From Ornithodoros turicata (taxonomy: Eukaryota; Arthropoda; Arachnida; Ixodida; Argasidae): DNA of 64,000 bases. The notes beneath the pieces were generated by a model. It worked only from the letters and a program-made list of their open reading frames with translations, did not search any database and had not been told where the DNA came from. Below, in pieces: positions 33,516-47,194 of this stretch. Position 1 is the stretch's first letter. Each line of letters starts with the position of its first letter. The stretch is taken from assembly GCF_037126465.1 (NCBI RefSeq), contig NC_088206.1, positions 69,133,687 through 69,197,686 of the forward strand, in the 5' to 3' direction. The translations under genes and the position numbers were made by a program.

Positions 33516-34196
33516 TTTTTTGTATTGTCTCAGAAGCGTATACGAAGAGGGGAGTCAAGTCCTGTAGATCACATAAACAAAATACAAAATTACAAAACAA
33601 AATACAAAAACAAAATAAAAATACAAAATACACACAAAATACATAAGCTTGTACAAATTAAACTTAAACAAAAATCTTCAGTGTCGCTTTCTGTATTTTG
33701 TATTGTCTCGTGAAAAAAAAAATTGTCTGGCAGTTGTCCTTTTTTAGCAGTTTCTCTCTCTCTCTCTCTCTCTCTCGCCCCCCCTACCCCTCATGGGTAG
33801 TGTTTGAACGCTGCAGCGCTCCCCTGTGGCGGTCCTGGCTGTTATTAGAATAATAATAGTAATTCGGGGTAATCTACGTCGAAAAACAACTACGTATATG
33901 AAGTCTCAGCGCACGCCCCATCCTATTTAACGTCCCACGCGGGACGGAGAACGTGTCTAACGGCCAATTCCGTTGAAAGAGCAAATTTTGCCCCACGACG
34001 GGAGGAGAAGGTCAAGTTCCCATCAGTATCGTTGCGCTTTGCGTCCGCAATGCAATGCCATCTGCCTTCGGTGAGAACAAAGCGCCGCTTCTCGCACGGC
34101 GCTGCAATCAGCGTCTTTGTTTATTTATTTATTTTTTACTTGGATTGGATTTACAATGGCGACGGAGCTAGGCAAGGATTTCTCGGAATCACACCA

Positions 34197-34343
34197 CCCC
34201 AACAACACCGAATATCCCCTGGATGTACGAATAACGTCCCAACGGATTCGCACGTCCGATGGATGTCCTCAGAATATCCATCGGAGATACGAATTCGTTA
34301 GGACGTTATTCGTACGTCCAGAGGATATCGGTTGTTGTTGGGG
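34197..34343. repeat. Hairpin element
   Basis: ccccaacaacaccgaatatc with cctggatgtacgaataacg is matched by its inverse to 34343, with few differences and a short loop. Probably a small MITE. Confidence 0.7.
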
Positions 34344-37300
34344 CAAGTATCAGCAAAAATAAACGCGTTCTTGTTGTTGTTGTTGGTGGTGGTGAGTTAT
34401 TTGTGCCCAAGGATTCCCCCTAATGGAACGTCTTCCCAACTTGATGTATTTCACATACATCACCGATGCTTTAAGTAGCGTCACGTGATCACATTCATGC
34501 ACTCATGCAAGCGTAACATTAACAGACATGTAACATGCGTGACGCTTTTTACATGTCTGTTTCGTAACGTGATCTGATTTGCGTACGATATGTGTATTAC
34601 TTTTTCCGTCTTAGCCTCGCTGGCTACATAAGGGAGGCCAACAACGGCAAGCCGATATCGTCACCACCACCACCACCACCAACACCACCACCACTTAGCC
34701 CCTCTTGGATTGGGTTGGATATGACATAAAAATATGGAGAGGTTAATCCCGACCCAGTCAGGACTGGCTGCTCCAAAGCGCGTTTCCTCCTCTCCTCTTA
34801 TCCACTCTCTCTTATTACTCTTTCGCTTTTTTTTTCTTTTAAATGTTTATTGTATCTGCCGTTACTGTCCCTCTCGTCTTTCACGTTGCATAAGTTGTCA
34901 CGGTAACGCAAATAAATAAGTTGATCGTAGTGACAACAAATGCAAATCTTATAACTGTAAACTTTAGACATGCCATACCTGATTGACTAGACGTTATCGA
35001 ACCCTTGACTTTTGTTCTCGGTAATTCCGTCGACGAAATCCGTCTTGTGTCGCATCCCATGATTGGCTACGTTCGTAAGCTAGTGGTGGTCGTGATGGTG
35101 ATGTTGAAAGGGCTTGCCGTTGTCGGCCTCACGTATGTGGGCAACGTCACGACTGACGCTCGTAAGCTAGTGAATGAACTCGACGCAGTAAGATCACCGG
35201 TCCAATAAGCAGACAGCATCGCCTCGCGGCCGGCGGGAACGCGGCTTTCCTAACATTAGCCATAATGAAGTCTTGCCTAACTTAACCTCATTTCCCCCTG
35301 GCCGGGTGACCATGATAAAGGGTGTGTGTGTGGGGGGGGGGGGGCGGTGTAGCGGTGTAGCTCTCACTAATGCTCTTCCAGCCTTTGTAACATTTTCCAT
35401 CACCTCTAACTTTATTACTCGGTCCCGCATTACTCGATCCATTATTTATTTGGTGCCTGCCACCCCCCACCCCCTTCTAGGTTATAACTTATAATATTGG
35501 TGAACTAGGCCGTCGTATTATTAACTACCAATGTTGTGTGTGAGCCTTAGAATGCCTCAGTGGAACTGTTTATTCGAATGAGACTCGCTTAACGTTGTAA
35601 GCAGTTGTGTATCGTGGTCGCCAGTATTCTTGTTCATTTTGCCTAATTAATTAGACTAATTAGCTAGCTTTTAAAATATTGGCTTAAGGGCCAAGATACC
35701 AATTTTAAGTAGAAACGTGCACATTACCAAACGTTCCAAGATTACCTACGCGAGCAATTGAACCGTTAGGATGTCGACTGGCACGATCCGTCGCCAGCAG
35801 TGTTTATTTTATGAATTATTTTATTAATTAAATAGTATTGCTAGTCCTGAAGGCTGGCTGCACCTGGCTGAAAGGGGGTATGAGACCAAAAGATTCGCAG
35901 AAGCATGAATGACAGCATTGCTCTATCATACATAGTTTTACATACAGAGCTTTTAACTACAATACTATGATGACGTCACGTAATCCGGACCACGCTTTCA
36001 ATACGTAAGATGACGTCATGTATGACACAAGTAAGTAAAATCAGTAATATGAAACGAATAATTCATGGATAGTACCTATGTATCTTAAAGAACTATATGT
36101 ATTTTGTTAAAGCACTTACAACGTTATTTGCTGAGGTATTGTCTCTTACACATTCTGTGTGGAAGTCTCTGCAGTCATCGGGACGTCTCGGAAAGTCAGG
36201 AGACCTGTATGGCTAGCCATGGAAATATTTTTTTTTATGTATGATATATATATATATTTAGCGTGTCTGATTTAATATAGAGTTGAAGTAGAGCGTAAAA
36301 CATGTTGTTTTATAGTCGTCCTGGTGGATGCTGCAATGATCCGGAAGAAGGTCTATGGGGAATTTTTGTTCACGGTGTTCTCGTAAACCTCGCTAAATTT
36401 CTAAACGAAACAGGTACAGGCTTGTTCCTTTCGAGCTTATCTAGGGAATCACACATTTTTGAAGGCACGAAGCGATCCACTGATTTTTGGCTAATTAAAG
36501 TTTGTCAAATTTTTCGATACATGGAAGTCTACGGGAGTGCAAGAAAATCGCTTCTCCCGGCACGTACGGCAGCGACATCTGGGCCAAAGAGATGTCATTC
36601 CCTACAGTAACAGTATATAGGAATTGATCGCAATCAACAAATTCCACAAACTTACTGCAGTTTTCCAGATCCCTGCGTATGAAAATAACGGTTTAGTCGT
36701 TTGCTAGCATGTTTCTGCACGCGTGTGCCGATCGGATCATTTCCTTAGCCGCTCGAAGGTACAGTTGCGCTAACGCAGAATAATAAAAAAAAGAAAGAAC
36801 ATCACTTCCTTAGAGCGCGAGAAGAAAGCAAAACAAAGAAAACAATTTTCTGACGGTGCCACCAACCCGCGCCGGAAGCATTAGCACATCGCGTGATTTT
36901 GTAATTAGTATAAATAAATACGTTGTGTTCTTAGTACGCTGCGCAAGACTAATCTTTTCTCTCGTAAAAGATGCCCAGACTGGCGTTTACTTCACGGAAA
37001 AGGAATACCGGGAGCTTTGTCTTCCCGATGCGTGTCTCTCTTACATAACAGCTCACACAACAGCAGCGACTTTCGCGAGAATTTATTTATGTAAGATTTA
37101 CATCTGCACACATACAGCGAGCGTAGAAAGTATAGAAACTCGCCCGTTGTGTAACCATGAACAGGTTCACGAGTCGGTTTTTCGCTCGCTCGGTTAGAAT
37201 GTGGATTTACCTTCCATGCAGTGCCGTTCCTTAGGTGAAGCAGGCTTTACGGGGGAGGGAAGAACTCCTATCTGCAGGTATTTAGTTACGGGTGTAATAG

Positions 37301-37498
37301 GTGTAATGTTGTTCTTCTATGCTTCGTAATTCTATTTACAGTGTACTGTTCAATACCTCTCGTTCATAACATGTGCAGCGTTAATAAGTAAAAAAAAAAA
37401 ACGTACTTTTTTTTTTCGGATACAGGCGAGTAGTCGTATCATCCAGATACCTCCACCCATTGTTAGGTCATTTCAAGAATTGTAGCACTTACTGTAGA
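34344..37498. other. Intergenic, no gene seen
   Basis: Simple repeats ((CAC)n near 34662, G run near 35331-35344, (TA)n near 36240). The short block ggcttgccgttgtcggcctc at about 35109 also occurs near 31289, and in inverse diverged form near 34633. No credible gene. Confidence 0.4.
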
Positions 37499-37610
37499 AA
37501 TTGTGTTTTTTTTTGTGTGTGTGTGTGTTCTTTTTTTTTTTCGCGGAATTATTTTTCGCGTTTTTCGCGTATTCCTCCAAAAGCGCGAATTTAATTTCCC
37601 GCGAATAACT
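37499..37610. repeat. Dispersed 'ttttcgcg' repeat shared with 40980-41165
   Basis: Both have T-rich sequence, ttttcgcgttttt, gcgaatttaa and ttcccgcg in the same order. Looks like a decayed MITE family. Confidence 0.5.
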
Positions 37611-37823
37611 CTGGCCATATGAGGGCGAAAATCGTGCGGCGTTCGACGCTATGCCGTGACAACCTTGACCCTTTCTGATTGATTGATTTTTAAAAGAAAA
37701 AAAAAACTCCACTCTTTTCTACTCCATGCTGCGTCGGCAGTTCAAGCAAGCCGCCGAAGATTGTTTTATACCATCAGGCAAGATGGAAGGAAATGAAAAT
37801 TGATTACGCTTTTGTTATTCCTA

Positions 37824-38020
37824 CACTCTTAAAAATGAACTTCACCACATAGCACGCACCTAGCCAATCATCACCCCGAATGACAACGTTCTCGCCCTAG
37901 ATTTGTTGAAAACGGGAGGAGGAGCCTATTTTGTGCCGTGCATAATGGGCACAAAATAGGCTCCTCCTCCCGTTTTCAACAAATCAACAAACGGAGTGGT
38001 GAAGTTCATTTCTAAGAGTG
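37824..38020. mobile_element. TA-flanked MITE, TIR CACTCTTAAAAATGAACTTC, copy 1
   Basis: 197 bp with TA borders (37822-37823, 38021-38022). Inverted ends match over about 25 bp. A strong central hairpin (gggaggaggagcctattttg and inverse) fills the middle. Confidence 0.85.
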
Positions 38021-38513
38021 TACAAACGCATTGCACTGTACATATATAACCACTATACCACGAAGCCGCAGCATGCCTTTCCCCGCCTTCTCAAAACCAG
38101 CTTGTATGATAGTACGACATCTCAACCGAACTGTTCAAGTGCCCTGAGTGATAATGAATGAGAACCGCTAAAATGAACTGGCTGACCTGCACACGGCCAG
38201 TACTATGGCCTCCTGCAGGGTCCCTAAAGGACATTGCAGAGGGCCTTTCCTCCCATGTCTGTGAGGAGAAGAAAGGGATTGACCCATAGAACGCCGCCAT
38301 CCCCGTGAACAACGGATGTCTTAGTACGTGCCAAAATATGCGCGAGTATTGACGGCGGCACGATGTGCAAGAGCAAAGCACTCCCGGAAACCCTCACCAA
38401 ACAGGAACACCCCAAACCAGCTTTGTTCGAAAACGCGAAAATATTTTCCACGCGGAAAAAACGACTTCTACAGTAATCAGAACGCTGAGGTACACATAAC
38501 GTTCTGCTTTACC

Positions 38514-38825
38514 ACCAGCTCCGGTGGCGCAGCGGTAACGCGTGCGCTTGGAGACTGGGAGGTCCGCGGTTCGAATCCGCGGGCCGGCTGTGCCGTCTGG
38601 GGTTTTTCTTGGGTTTCCCTCAGATGTGTAATAGGCGTATGCCGGCACAGTTCCCCTGAAGTCGGCCCATGGACGCAGCTATCCTCCCCCCGAGCGAATT
38701 CCGCTCGGTCTTCCACTTCACCCTTTCCTCTCCTCCTCTCCACCACCGTTCCCTTCCCGAGAAACATGCCGCCTAATCAGGCAGGCAGACCTCTCGGGTT
38801 CCTCCCAACGACACTCCTCCTCCTC
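38514..38825 (+). mobile_element. tRNA-derived SINE, full length
   Basis: tRNA head with A-box TGGCGCAGCGG and B-box GGTTCGAATCC, then body gggtttttcttgggtttccc and tgaagtcggcccatggacgc. Flanked by 12-bp copies of ttctgctttacc (38502-38513, 38826-38837). Confidence 0.8.
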
Positions 38826-38835
38826 TTCTGCTTTA

Positions 38836-39060
38836 CCCTCTTCAAGATGAACTTCACCACATAGCGCGCTCCTAGCCAACCATCATTAATCAGGGACGAC
38901 GTTGTCGTCCCTGATTTGTCGAAAACGGGAGGCGGAGCCATTTTGTAGCAGTACATAATGCTCCATAATAGGCTCCGCCTCTCGTTATCAACAAATCATG
39001 GGCGGGAACGTTGTCATTCGGGATTATGGTTGGCTAGGAGCGTGCTGTATGTGGTGAAGA
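38836..39060. mobile_element. TA-flanked MITE, copy 2
   Basis: Shares gatgaacttcaccacatagc and the ctcctagccaaccatc arm with the element at 37824; the right end is shortened (stops at gtggtgaaga before TA). Abuts the SINE, whose target duplication includes this element's left TA. Confidence 0.65.
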
Positions 39061-39715
39061 TACGGACCTATCGGATTCATCTACACAAAACGTGTCACAG
39101 CCAACAAATTAAAAATCGCCGTTTGGAGCCGACACAGTCGGCGTGCTAGCCTGGTAGAGTTCATAGTCCGAGTTCAGTGCGATGCAAACCGGCGGAATAC
39201 TATCCTCAACTTTCAGCTACGGTGTCGCCGCCACGCGGGCGAGGTTGGTATTAGCTCAGCGGCGGTGACTCTCGCTTCAAGCTTGCATTCCAGACGATCG
39301 TAACTTGATACGGATAAAACATAACTCCGCGATCACCTCTCCGCCGCCATTTTGAGAAACGCGAAGCGCCCTCTATAGTCGCTGAAAGTTGCGGATTGGT
39401 TATGGAGGAAGCCTATTTAAAAAGTTCTTATGTGGGCGACTGCGTCATGCGCGTGCCGTTTATTCCTTTATTTTCTTTACGATTTATCTCGTGTTTCTGT
39501 GTTACTCCTTGTGTTTTATATCTTGCGTTGCGTATTTCTCTGCCTCGGGGGGTTTTCCTCCCGTCTGTACGTTGTCTTCCATTCTGGGATCCAATTGCTG
39601 CGTTTATATAGGACGTTATTTTTCTTGCACAGGGTGTTGTTTTATTCGACATAGATTTTGTACTTAAAAAATATTAGAGATGCATTAAATTTCGTTTTCG
39701 CAGGTGGGTTATACG

Positions 39716-40056
39716 TAGAACCTGAAGCTTTCGGGATTTTTTTTTATTAATTCGGGGGGTAAAAATCAGGGAAATAAACGTGCGCTGTAAATTCGTGCGA
39801 ATTCGGGTGAAAAAATTTTCACTATGATACATTCGGGGACAAGTCAGGCTCTATTACTCTAACGAACTGTACTGGTTTGGTACAAACGGTGATGTGATTG
39901 CGTTTGCTTCCAGACAGGCTAGTGTGCATTGCTGCAGACGTTTCAGTGATGGCAATTTGCTGGGTAAAAATCGGGTTTCATCCTAAAGAGGCAACCTCCA
40001 ATTCGGGGTGCAAATTCGGAAAAGAACCGGGATACACCCTAAAACTTCAGGCTCTA
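39716..40056. mobile_element. hAT-like MITE, diverged relative of 9846-10193
   Basis: Ends TAGAACCTGAAGCTTTCGGG and the inverse of ccctaaaacttcaggctcta. Interior attcggggggtaaa as in the first copy. The 8-bp flanks gttatacg and gttatcct agree at only part of the positions, as in an old insertion. Confidence 0.65.
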
Positions 40057-40394
40057 GTTATCCTGCAGGACAGCGTATGCAACTACTGGACGACTACTTA
40101 GCTTAACTTCGTTAATTAACTTACTAAATAGATGTTTTCTAGGAAATCCGAGATAGCAGAATTGGAGCCAGTCATTTTTCAAATCCGTCGTTCGTATTAA
40201 ACACCCTGAGAATGGAACGTACCTTGATATATAAATTCCTATGCTATGCAAATGAACCGAAGCCAGAACTACGCACCACTTGAGCTCAGAAAGAGCATTC
40301 CACGTGACAGGGTCACGTGCTTTGGAGCGATGGAGCTGATTGGAGTAGGCGCTCACCTGATTGGCCAGATAGAACGCTCTCCGGTATGATGGCA

Positions 40395-40600
40395 TCCCAC
40401 GCAGAGGCTGTATTGCCTGGGTGTCTTTCCTGTGTTTTCCTCGGACACTTTAAGACGAATGTGGGCACAATTTCCTACGAAGTCTGCCCAGGGCGCACAG
40501 TACCCCCTTCTGATAGTAGTGACGTTACCCGCCTGAGTGTGGCCGGCTACGGCAAGCAGCTTCTCACCACCACCGCACTGTGGCGCTGGTAAGGCCTATA
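40395..40600 (+). mobile_element. tRNA-SINE body fragment
   Basis: Carries gtgttttcctcgg, gacgaatgtgggcacaattt and gaagtctgcccagggcgc, diverged from the SINE at 38514. The head is not recognisable. Confidence 0.6.
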
Positions 40601-40979
40601 GGTCGTGTCGTTTCTGCGCTCGAGCAGGGCGTAGTCTTGGTTTCGGCTCATTTGCATAACAAAATTCAGTAATTTATATCTCAAAGTATGTTCGCTCCTC
40701 AGGATGTTTCATAAGGACGGTTGATTTGAATAATGATTGACTTCAATTGTGCTATCTCGCATTTCCCAGAAAGCATCTAATTGATACGATAATAAACAAA
40801 TTTTAGCTACTTAATCGTCAGCACTTGCATAACGCTGTCCTGCAGAACATCCTTCAGACCGTATAACACACCTGCGAAAACGAAATTCATGCAGCTCTAG
40901 TAGTTTTTGTTTTTGTTTTTTTAAATAAAAAGTTAGTCGAATAAAAAAAGTACCTTGTATATTGCACATACTGTAAATG

Positions 40980-41165
40980 CTGTACTAGCACATACTGTAA
41001 GAGTGTTTTTTTTTCTTTTTTTCTTTTTCGATCGGAAAAATTTTTCGCGTTTTTTGCGAGCGGCAAAAATTCGCGAATTAAAGTAGCCGCGAGGTATAGG
41101 TACACTGTCGTCACCGGGAAACATGAGCTTGCGTTTTTCGCGAATTTAAGTTCCCGCGCCAGCAA
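40980..41165. repeat. Dispersed 'ttttcgcg' repeat, second copy
   Basis: Parallel to 37499-37610, with two blocks of ttttcgcg and gcgaatt. Confidence 0.5.
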
Positions 41166-43431
41166 TGGCCTCCACCAAAACGTGAAAACATGTGCCACGC
41201 GAACTCGATGACTTTTACAGCATTGTATTCGTGATTGTAATGGACGTTACAATATCGTAACGTGATAATGCACCTACGATTTTTTTTATTCTTTTTGCTC
41301 ACGTACGAATAAAGTAAAGCGATCTCCCTTTATAGCGTGAAGTCAAGTTACGAAAAGAACGCGAACGGTTTTTGTAGACGGCAAAGATTGGTACTGGTAA
41401 GATGCTCCCCCCCCCCCCCCCATAAAATCTTATTGCTTTTGACTGCGGCCTGTTCTGGAACAAACAAAATGAGCTGCTGCTAAAGAACGACGAACGCACC
41501 TGCCGTGCGTGTGCGAGGCCTCCTCTCAAAAATCTATCGATTTTGGTTGTGCTAAATGACGCCCCCCCCCCCCCCAGTCCCCCAATCCCCATAGATGATG
41601 ACGAAATGGCGAAATGCGAGTCCCGACTTATTTGCACAACACAGATGCAACATGGAACCTTTAATGGCTAAGTCTTCCCACCTTTTTATCTGTGAGGACT
41701 GCGCATGCGCAGAGCAATGCGCATTGCATAATCTCGAAGAGCGGACGGAAAGCAGATTATGGCCTGACATTCCTATCGCGTTTATGCAGAAGGGGTTATG
41801 CCCGCAGGGCGGCGTAGATTTGGCGCGAACCCCGGCCGTGCTGGGGAACGTGGTTCCGTTTAACGTGTGCGCTATGTAGGTGTACGCAGAAGAGATAGGG
41901 GGGTCTGTTTTATTTTCGACTTTGGGGTTGCTTTTGGCGGCCCGGATAAGGGAGCTGGGCGGAGGGTTTGCCCTCTGTTTGCGTTTTTGCTTCTGCGTCC
42001 TGTTTGTGCTTGTTAGAATGTGATTGATGTGCCGGTGTCGTTGGTGCGACAGGAGTTTGAGTCCTGCTCGACGGTGTCGGAGGGGGGGGGGCGCTTCTGT
42101 TTCTCGGCATCTAGATACATTGTCTGTGACGTCACTAGTACCGATACATAAAGTGACAGCTCTGCGAAACCTTCTTCTTCTTATGCAAGTGGTTCAGAAT
42201 TACTGGGGGCACCGTAGCCGTCTGGTAATATGTAGCCGTAAGCCGTAGCCGTAGCCGTCTGCTACGACGGCCGACGTAGCAGAAGACGATTGTGCCACTA
42301 AACGTGATGTCAGAGAAGCGAAGCGGAAACAGTCTGTCATTGTGAATCCCACGCATAATTCTGTTCTGGAAGCACACTCTACTTCTAGTCCACAGGCGCG
42401 AATACGAATACACAAGGTTGCCTCCAGACATGTCTGCAAATTTAAGGATGAACTTGCCGAAAGAGGCGGCACGGGGAAAGTGAGGAGAAGGACGTTATGG
42501 AGACAGTCTCTCCCTCTCTCTTTCTCTCTTATATTTATCTAAAGGCGTTTGAGAAAAATCGTGGGAAAAAACCGAAACGACACAGTCTGTGCAGTCTCGT
42601 ACATGTTATTCGTTTCTGAACCCAAAGCTTTCACGAGGATACTGTGCAACTACAAAGTCTACGTACAAAGCCAAGACAATCCAGACCACTGGAAGCAAAA
42701 GCTTGTCTGTATGTATTCTACGAAACAACTATTCTCATCACATCGTTCGTAACATATTGACATTACGTAACGTAGAACACACGTTCTCTCGGGAAATAGA
42801 TTACCAAAAGCAGCAGAACAGCTTCACGCCGGACACCCATAACCCGCAATCACGCACATATTTGTTCGCGGACAGAGAATGTAGTGCTCGCAAATTCCCG
42901 GACGAGCTGCGTATATAAGTTCGCAGTGAATACATGTTTCGTAAGCATCTCAAAACTCTGCAACCCCAAGAAGAAAACAAAATGGATTCGTGGAGAGGAA
43001 TGAGGTCGATAGCGCGTGATGGTAATGATCCTCTTCCCAGACATCTAGAAGGGCATGGGAAAGGCGATGCCCGTTCCTCTTCGGAAAGTATGAATGCATT
43101 TTTTTTTATTCTTTTCCCGGGCGATATGGAATATTTACATGAACGCTTCATCGGAGTGCAAGCACAGGCGGCCGCAACGATAAATGGTGTGTTCCGCCGT
43201 GATTTATGCTGCTGGTTCCGAATGATAGACTCACGATTGGTTTCGCTGATGCGAATACCAGGATGTGATAGGTCCCTGATATTCAACTCAAGTTGCAGAC
43301 ATCGTCGGCAAATTGAAGGTATCCAGTACGTCCTAGTAGATTGCCGTACCTGCAGTGAGAAATACCTTGGGAGCGCTGCGGAAATGGTACGCTGAACGAT
43401 GTCCTATACTTACACTCCAGAGGCTGTGATA
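41166..43431. other. Intergenic, no gene seen
   Basis: Two C runs of about 15 (41407 and 41562), a short GTAGCC tandem (about 42220-42265) beside an inverted cgtctgctac pair. The open frames here lack recognisable domains. Confidence 0.4.
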
Positions 43432-43439
43432 CTCGAACA

Positions 43440-43914
43440 CAGGTCCCCCAAACTCACCTCGGAAAAGCGTGCAACGAAGAAGGCCGCCGCTAGATACCCC
43501 ACTGTTGGCGTTCCGGACCACTTCAGCGTGCTAAGTTTAGCGGCAAAATGTTTTTGTTGTTTCTGCGAATGAATCTAGTCTTTATGTGTCCAAATAAAAC
43601 GCGTATAACAACTTTCTGTGTCGTGTTTCACTTTTTGGTCCCGTTTTTAAACGTGTTGAGCGATCGGAAGGATCTAGTGCACGGCTGCGTGCATCACATA
43701 GCGTACCTGTTGTACCAGGCGCCGCAGGCGCAGTCGTCCATTTCTCCTTCGGTGACTTGGCCTGGCTTGGATTGTGCTTCAACTGGATCTTTAGCGCGCT
43801 ACAATCAAACGCAAGCCAACGTCTGGTAACAATGGGGTATCTAAGGGCGGCCTCCGACATTGCACGCATCGGGTAGGAACAAATACATGGGAAAATGGCG
43901 ACCTTGGGGACCTG
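43440..43914 (-). mobile_element. Non-autonomous hAT-like element, copy 2 (inverted)
   Basis: 475 bp in reverse orientation relative to copies 1 and 3, starting caggtcccccaaactcacc. Perfect 8-bp duplication ctcgaaca (43432-43439, 43915-43922). Confidence 0.9.
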
Positions 43915-44293
43915 CTCGAACAATCGCAACCTATGCCGTCTCTTTTACGACACGGGTCTCGTGCAATTGCTCGGACTTTGCGTTTAAAGTTATTGACTAC
44001 TATACTCATTCCAGAAAGGAGTTGTATTGCCAACTGTAGGACGGAACAAGCGCAATGCTTGCCCAGGTCACGATCGAGAAATAGTAGGAGTCTACCTACT
44101 AATCCGAACGACTACTCATCCACTCTTAGACCTTCCTCCTTTCTTCTCATCTCGTCTCCGGTCGCAGTAGTGGCGCTGCCCAGATGAGTGAGGCAGTCAC
44201 GCCTATCGCATCGGCTATCTCCCGCGGCGTTACCTTTTCTGACTTCCCCCACAGAAGCGTACATGCGATCGCGGTGCAAGTGTTCGCCCACTC

Positions 44294-44878
44294 GTAGAGT
44301 CACTAAATAGGGAACAGAGTAGCGACACTGAGCCAAGCCGGCGAGCGAGCCCGCCATCTTGTGTCCGGCGCGACTGCGTCGCCTAGCAACGAGTAGCAAC
44401 GCCAAGCTACATCGCCTAGCAACGAGTGCCGCCTTTTCATTGCCTCTCCCTCATAAGATGTTCAATTGTATTTGGATAACGTGTTTTCTTGCGGGACCGT
44501 TTAACAGGGTTGCCCCTCACGGTCGGTCCCTTATCTCAAGTGTGTTCCTGATATTTTGTGTACCACTAATCAAATAAACAAACAAAAACGGGACGCCAAC
44601 TTCGCCCTTCGCCGCCGGAGAAGAGCGCCCAGCCAGGAGGCTGCGTCGCCTAGCAATGGGATACCAATCTCCCCCTTCTCCGGTATAGAGAACAACGCGC
44701 AGTCGAGCCAGCTCGCAACCCAGGAAACCGGTTTTGCACGGAAGGTGACTCAACATGGACGGCGAGTTCTTCGAAAGAGAGACCACGTGACACGATCGGG
44801 CCCAATCGCGGACACCGAACGGCGGCTCCAGCGCGGAAAAGGAATGCGATACTCTGTATCCCTATTTAGTGACTCTAC
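44294..44878. mobile_element. Inverted-repeat element with X-box-like motifs
   Basis: Left gtagagtcactaaataggga matches the inverse of the right end (tccctatttagtgactctac). Inside are GTCGCCTAGCAAC (44378-44390), ATCGCCTAGCAAC (44411-44423) and GTCGCCTAGCAAT (44645-44657), close to the RFX X-box consensus. Confidence 0.6.
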
Positions 44879-47190
44879 TCTACCTACTAGTGATTCCCAT
44901 CGGTTGAGATTTTCCCTTTCCCCCTACTACTTTCCTCCTCCCTTCTACTTGTTGCCGACTGACTTTCCCATTTTATTTTTCCTTCCATCATCGTCTCCCG
45001 CTGGAGTCGCTGTGAATTATATAGAGCGTGTCAATGACGCACGTGCACAGCCACTTTCAGGCCCGCATCGTCCATAATAAATGACCTTCCGCGACCTTCT
45101 CTGCAAACTTCACCCGTTCTCCGCGACCTTCAACAACGCGCACGCGCCTCTTCGAATATTCATCGCGAGTTCGCCAGCAGCACAAAATTCAACTCCTCCT
45201 CTCCAACTAAGCGTCACCACGAGGGTAGAAATTGCTCCAGTTCCTTCGTCGAAGATACGTTACCGTTAGCGGAGGAGGATACGTTTGTGGGTAACCCTCA
45301 TTAAGTTAGGGGCAGGAGGATCGCGACTCTATATGATGAAAGCTTTTCCCACGCCCGGATGAACCCAGGTCCGAGGATAATGATGGTCCCTGCTTGATCC
45401 CCGCGCACAGAGATGATGATGCGGCGTTCTGAGGTACTATATCCACTGTTTGTCGCACGTATGTACGGAAGAGGGAGAGAGGGTTAAAGGAGTTTCGCGG
45501 CAGGTAATAATATATCCGGAAGGGAAGAAGTTGTGTGTGCACTCGTGGCAGTGTTTGATCGGGACCGCAGTGGTCAGAGTTTCGGTTGATGTGGTCGGTT
45601 GATCGAGTACTTAGTTCATTAAACGTGTTCTGCGGGTAAATGGCAGTAATGTGCAGTAATTTTTTTTTGAACATTTTGGGTGTAAATGTCTCGCCCTGTG
45701 TGGCACACATTTTGGTGGTGCAAGTTTCACACGGTGTAGAAGGGTGCTTTTTAAGACCCCCTTATGAATGGTGTATCCTACAAAAAGCACAATTTTCAAA
45801 GGGCATGTATTCCACAGAAAATGCCATTTTATGGGGTCTGTTCCATCTGAACCGCCACTTCAGAGGAGTGCGTTCCATTTTAAAAGACTGTTCCAGATGC
45901 AGGTTTCGCAAACACTTTGCCTTCACCTTTCAGTTCAACCTGCGGAACAAAAAGAAAAAAATCATCTCGCCTTACGTGCTGAGAAGTGTAAAAAAAAAAT
46001 ATGTTTAGGAACGTGCGAGGAAACATGTGAAGTGTGATTTCTCTCGCCGTTTAATTAACGTATCGTGTAGTAAGCGAATAAATAATGATAATAATTAAAA
46101 ACACTAACAAATGCAATCTTTCAGCGACAAAAATATTACCTCTACGTCTATTTCCGCTTTCCTGTTTATGAAATGAAACAGAACCACTTTCGGCTAGAAG
46201 CAATCCGTTCTTTCACATATTGCACACTTTTTATTCACATTACAGAACGAGTTTCTGGAGCGGCGTTCCGAAGTGAGATATGAGTGCTGAAAACTCCGGT
46301 AGCTATCCACACACCGTAAAAAGGACGGAATATAGAGACCCCGGCATTTGTTTCCACTCCAGATGTCGTGCCTTAAGCAAACAGATCTAGAAGGCGCCAC
46401 GATAAAACGTAATTGAATTGCAGCGGCCTCTGGAGATAAGCCCGGTTTCTTTTACGAAACTTCCTTCTGGTTCTTTTTTTTTTTTTTTTTTATCCGCAGA
46501 AGTTCCTGCGACCTGCAAATTCTCGAATATTCTGGCCTCTCGATTCTTTTTCTTTCTTTTTTTGTCGTCTGCTTTCGTTATTTTCGCACAAGCCGACAAT
46601 AGCAGACGTCGGAACAGCCGCACCTGTTTCATAACACGGTGAAAAAAAAGAGAGAGAAAGAAAGATAAACGTCTTGCGGGATTTTAAAAGAAATATCCCT
46701 TATCTGTGGAAAAAAGCATTTCTCGGTAGGAACTGTGGTAACAACCCTTTTCTGCTATGCGAAAGCAGACGCAAGTACAACAGACGACAGAAATGCAGAC
46801 GATATGGAAGCAGAAGACGCGCGTTGTTCCCGCGAAGCCCTTGTTACAGACCTGCGCGCGAGCGCGTATGCATAATGCATTTCGCGGAAATTGCAGGGGG
46901 CGCATCTAGTTGGCAGGAAAGAAAACTGAATGACAAAGAAGGATGTCGTAGGTTTCAAGCCTTTGCTGGGAAGACGTTTTGAGGTTGAACTGAGGTGTAA
47001 TGCAGCGAAGCTCTTTCCGCAACAGAAATGTATGCGGGGAAGATGTTTTCTGAGCAGACTGCCTTCTGCGAGTAAATGCAAAGTGTATGAAATGGCGCGG
47101 TCTAGATGTACCCGTCGTGGTACGTCTGAAGTAATGGTTCTGTGAATAATGAATTTGTAACCCGTGGATTAATGTTGGAAGAGACCAGTG
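44879..47190. other. Intergenic, no gene seen
   Basis: No mobile element with clear ends. Copies of the 9-mer motif at 46564 (exact), 46780 and 46795 (one mismatch). Open frames in this stretch look random. Confidence 0.4.
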
Positions 47191-47194
47191 ACGT

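Noticed and set aside
42934..43395. 153-codon frame
   Set aside because: No family resemblance, low-complexity parts and no supporting exon neighbours.
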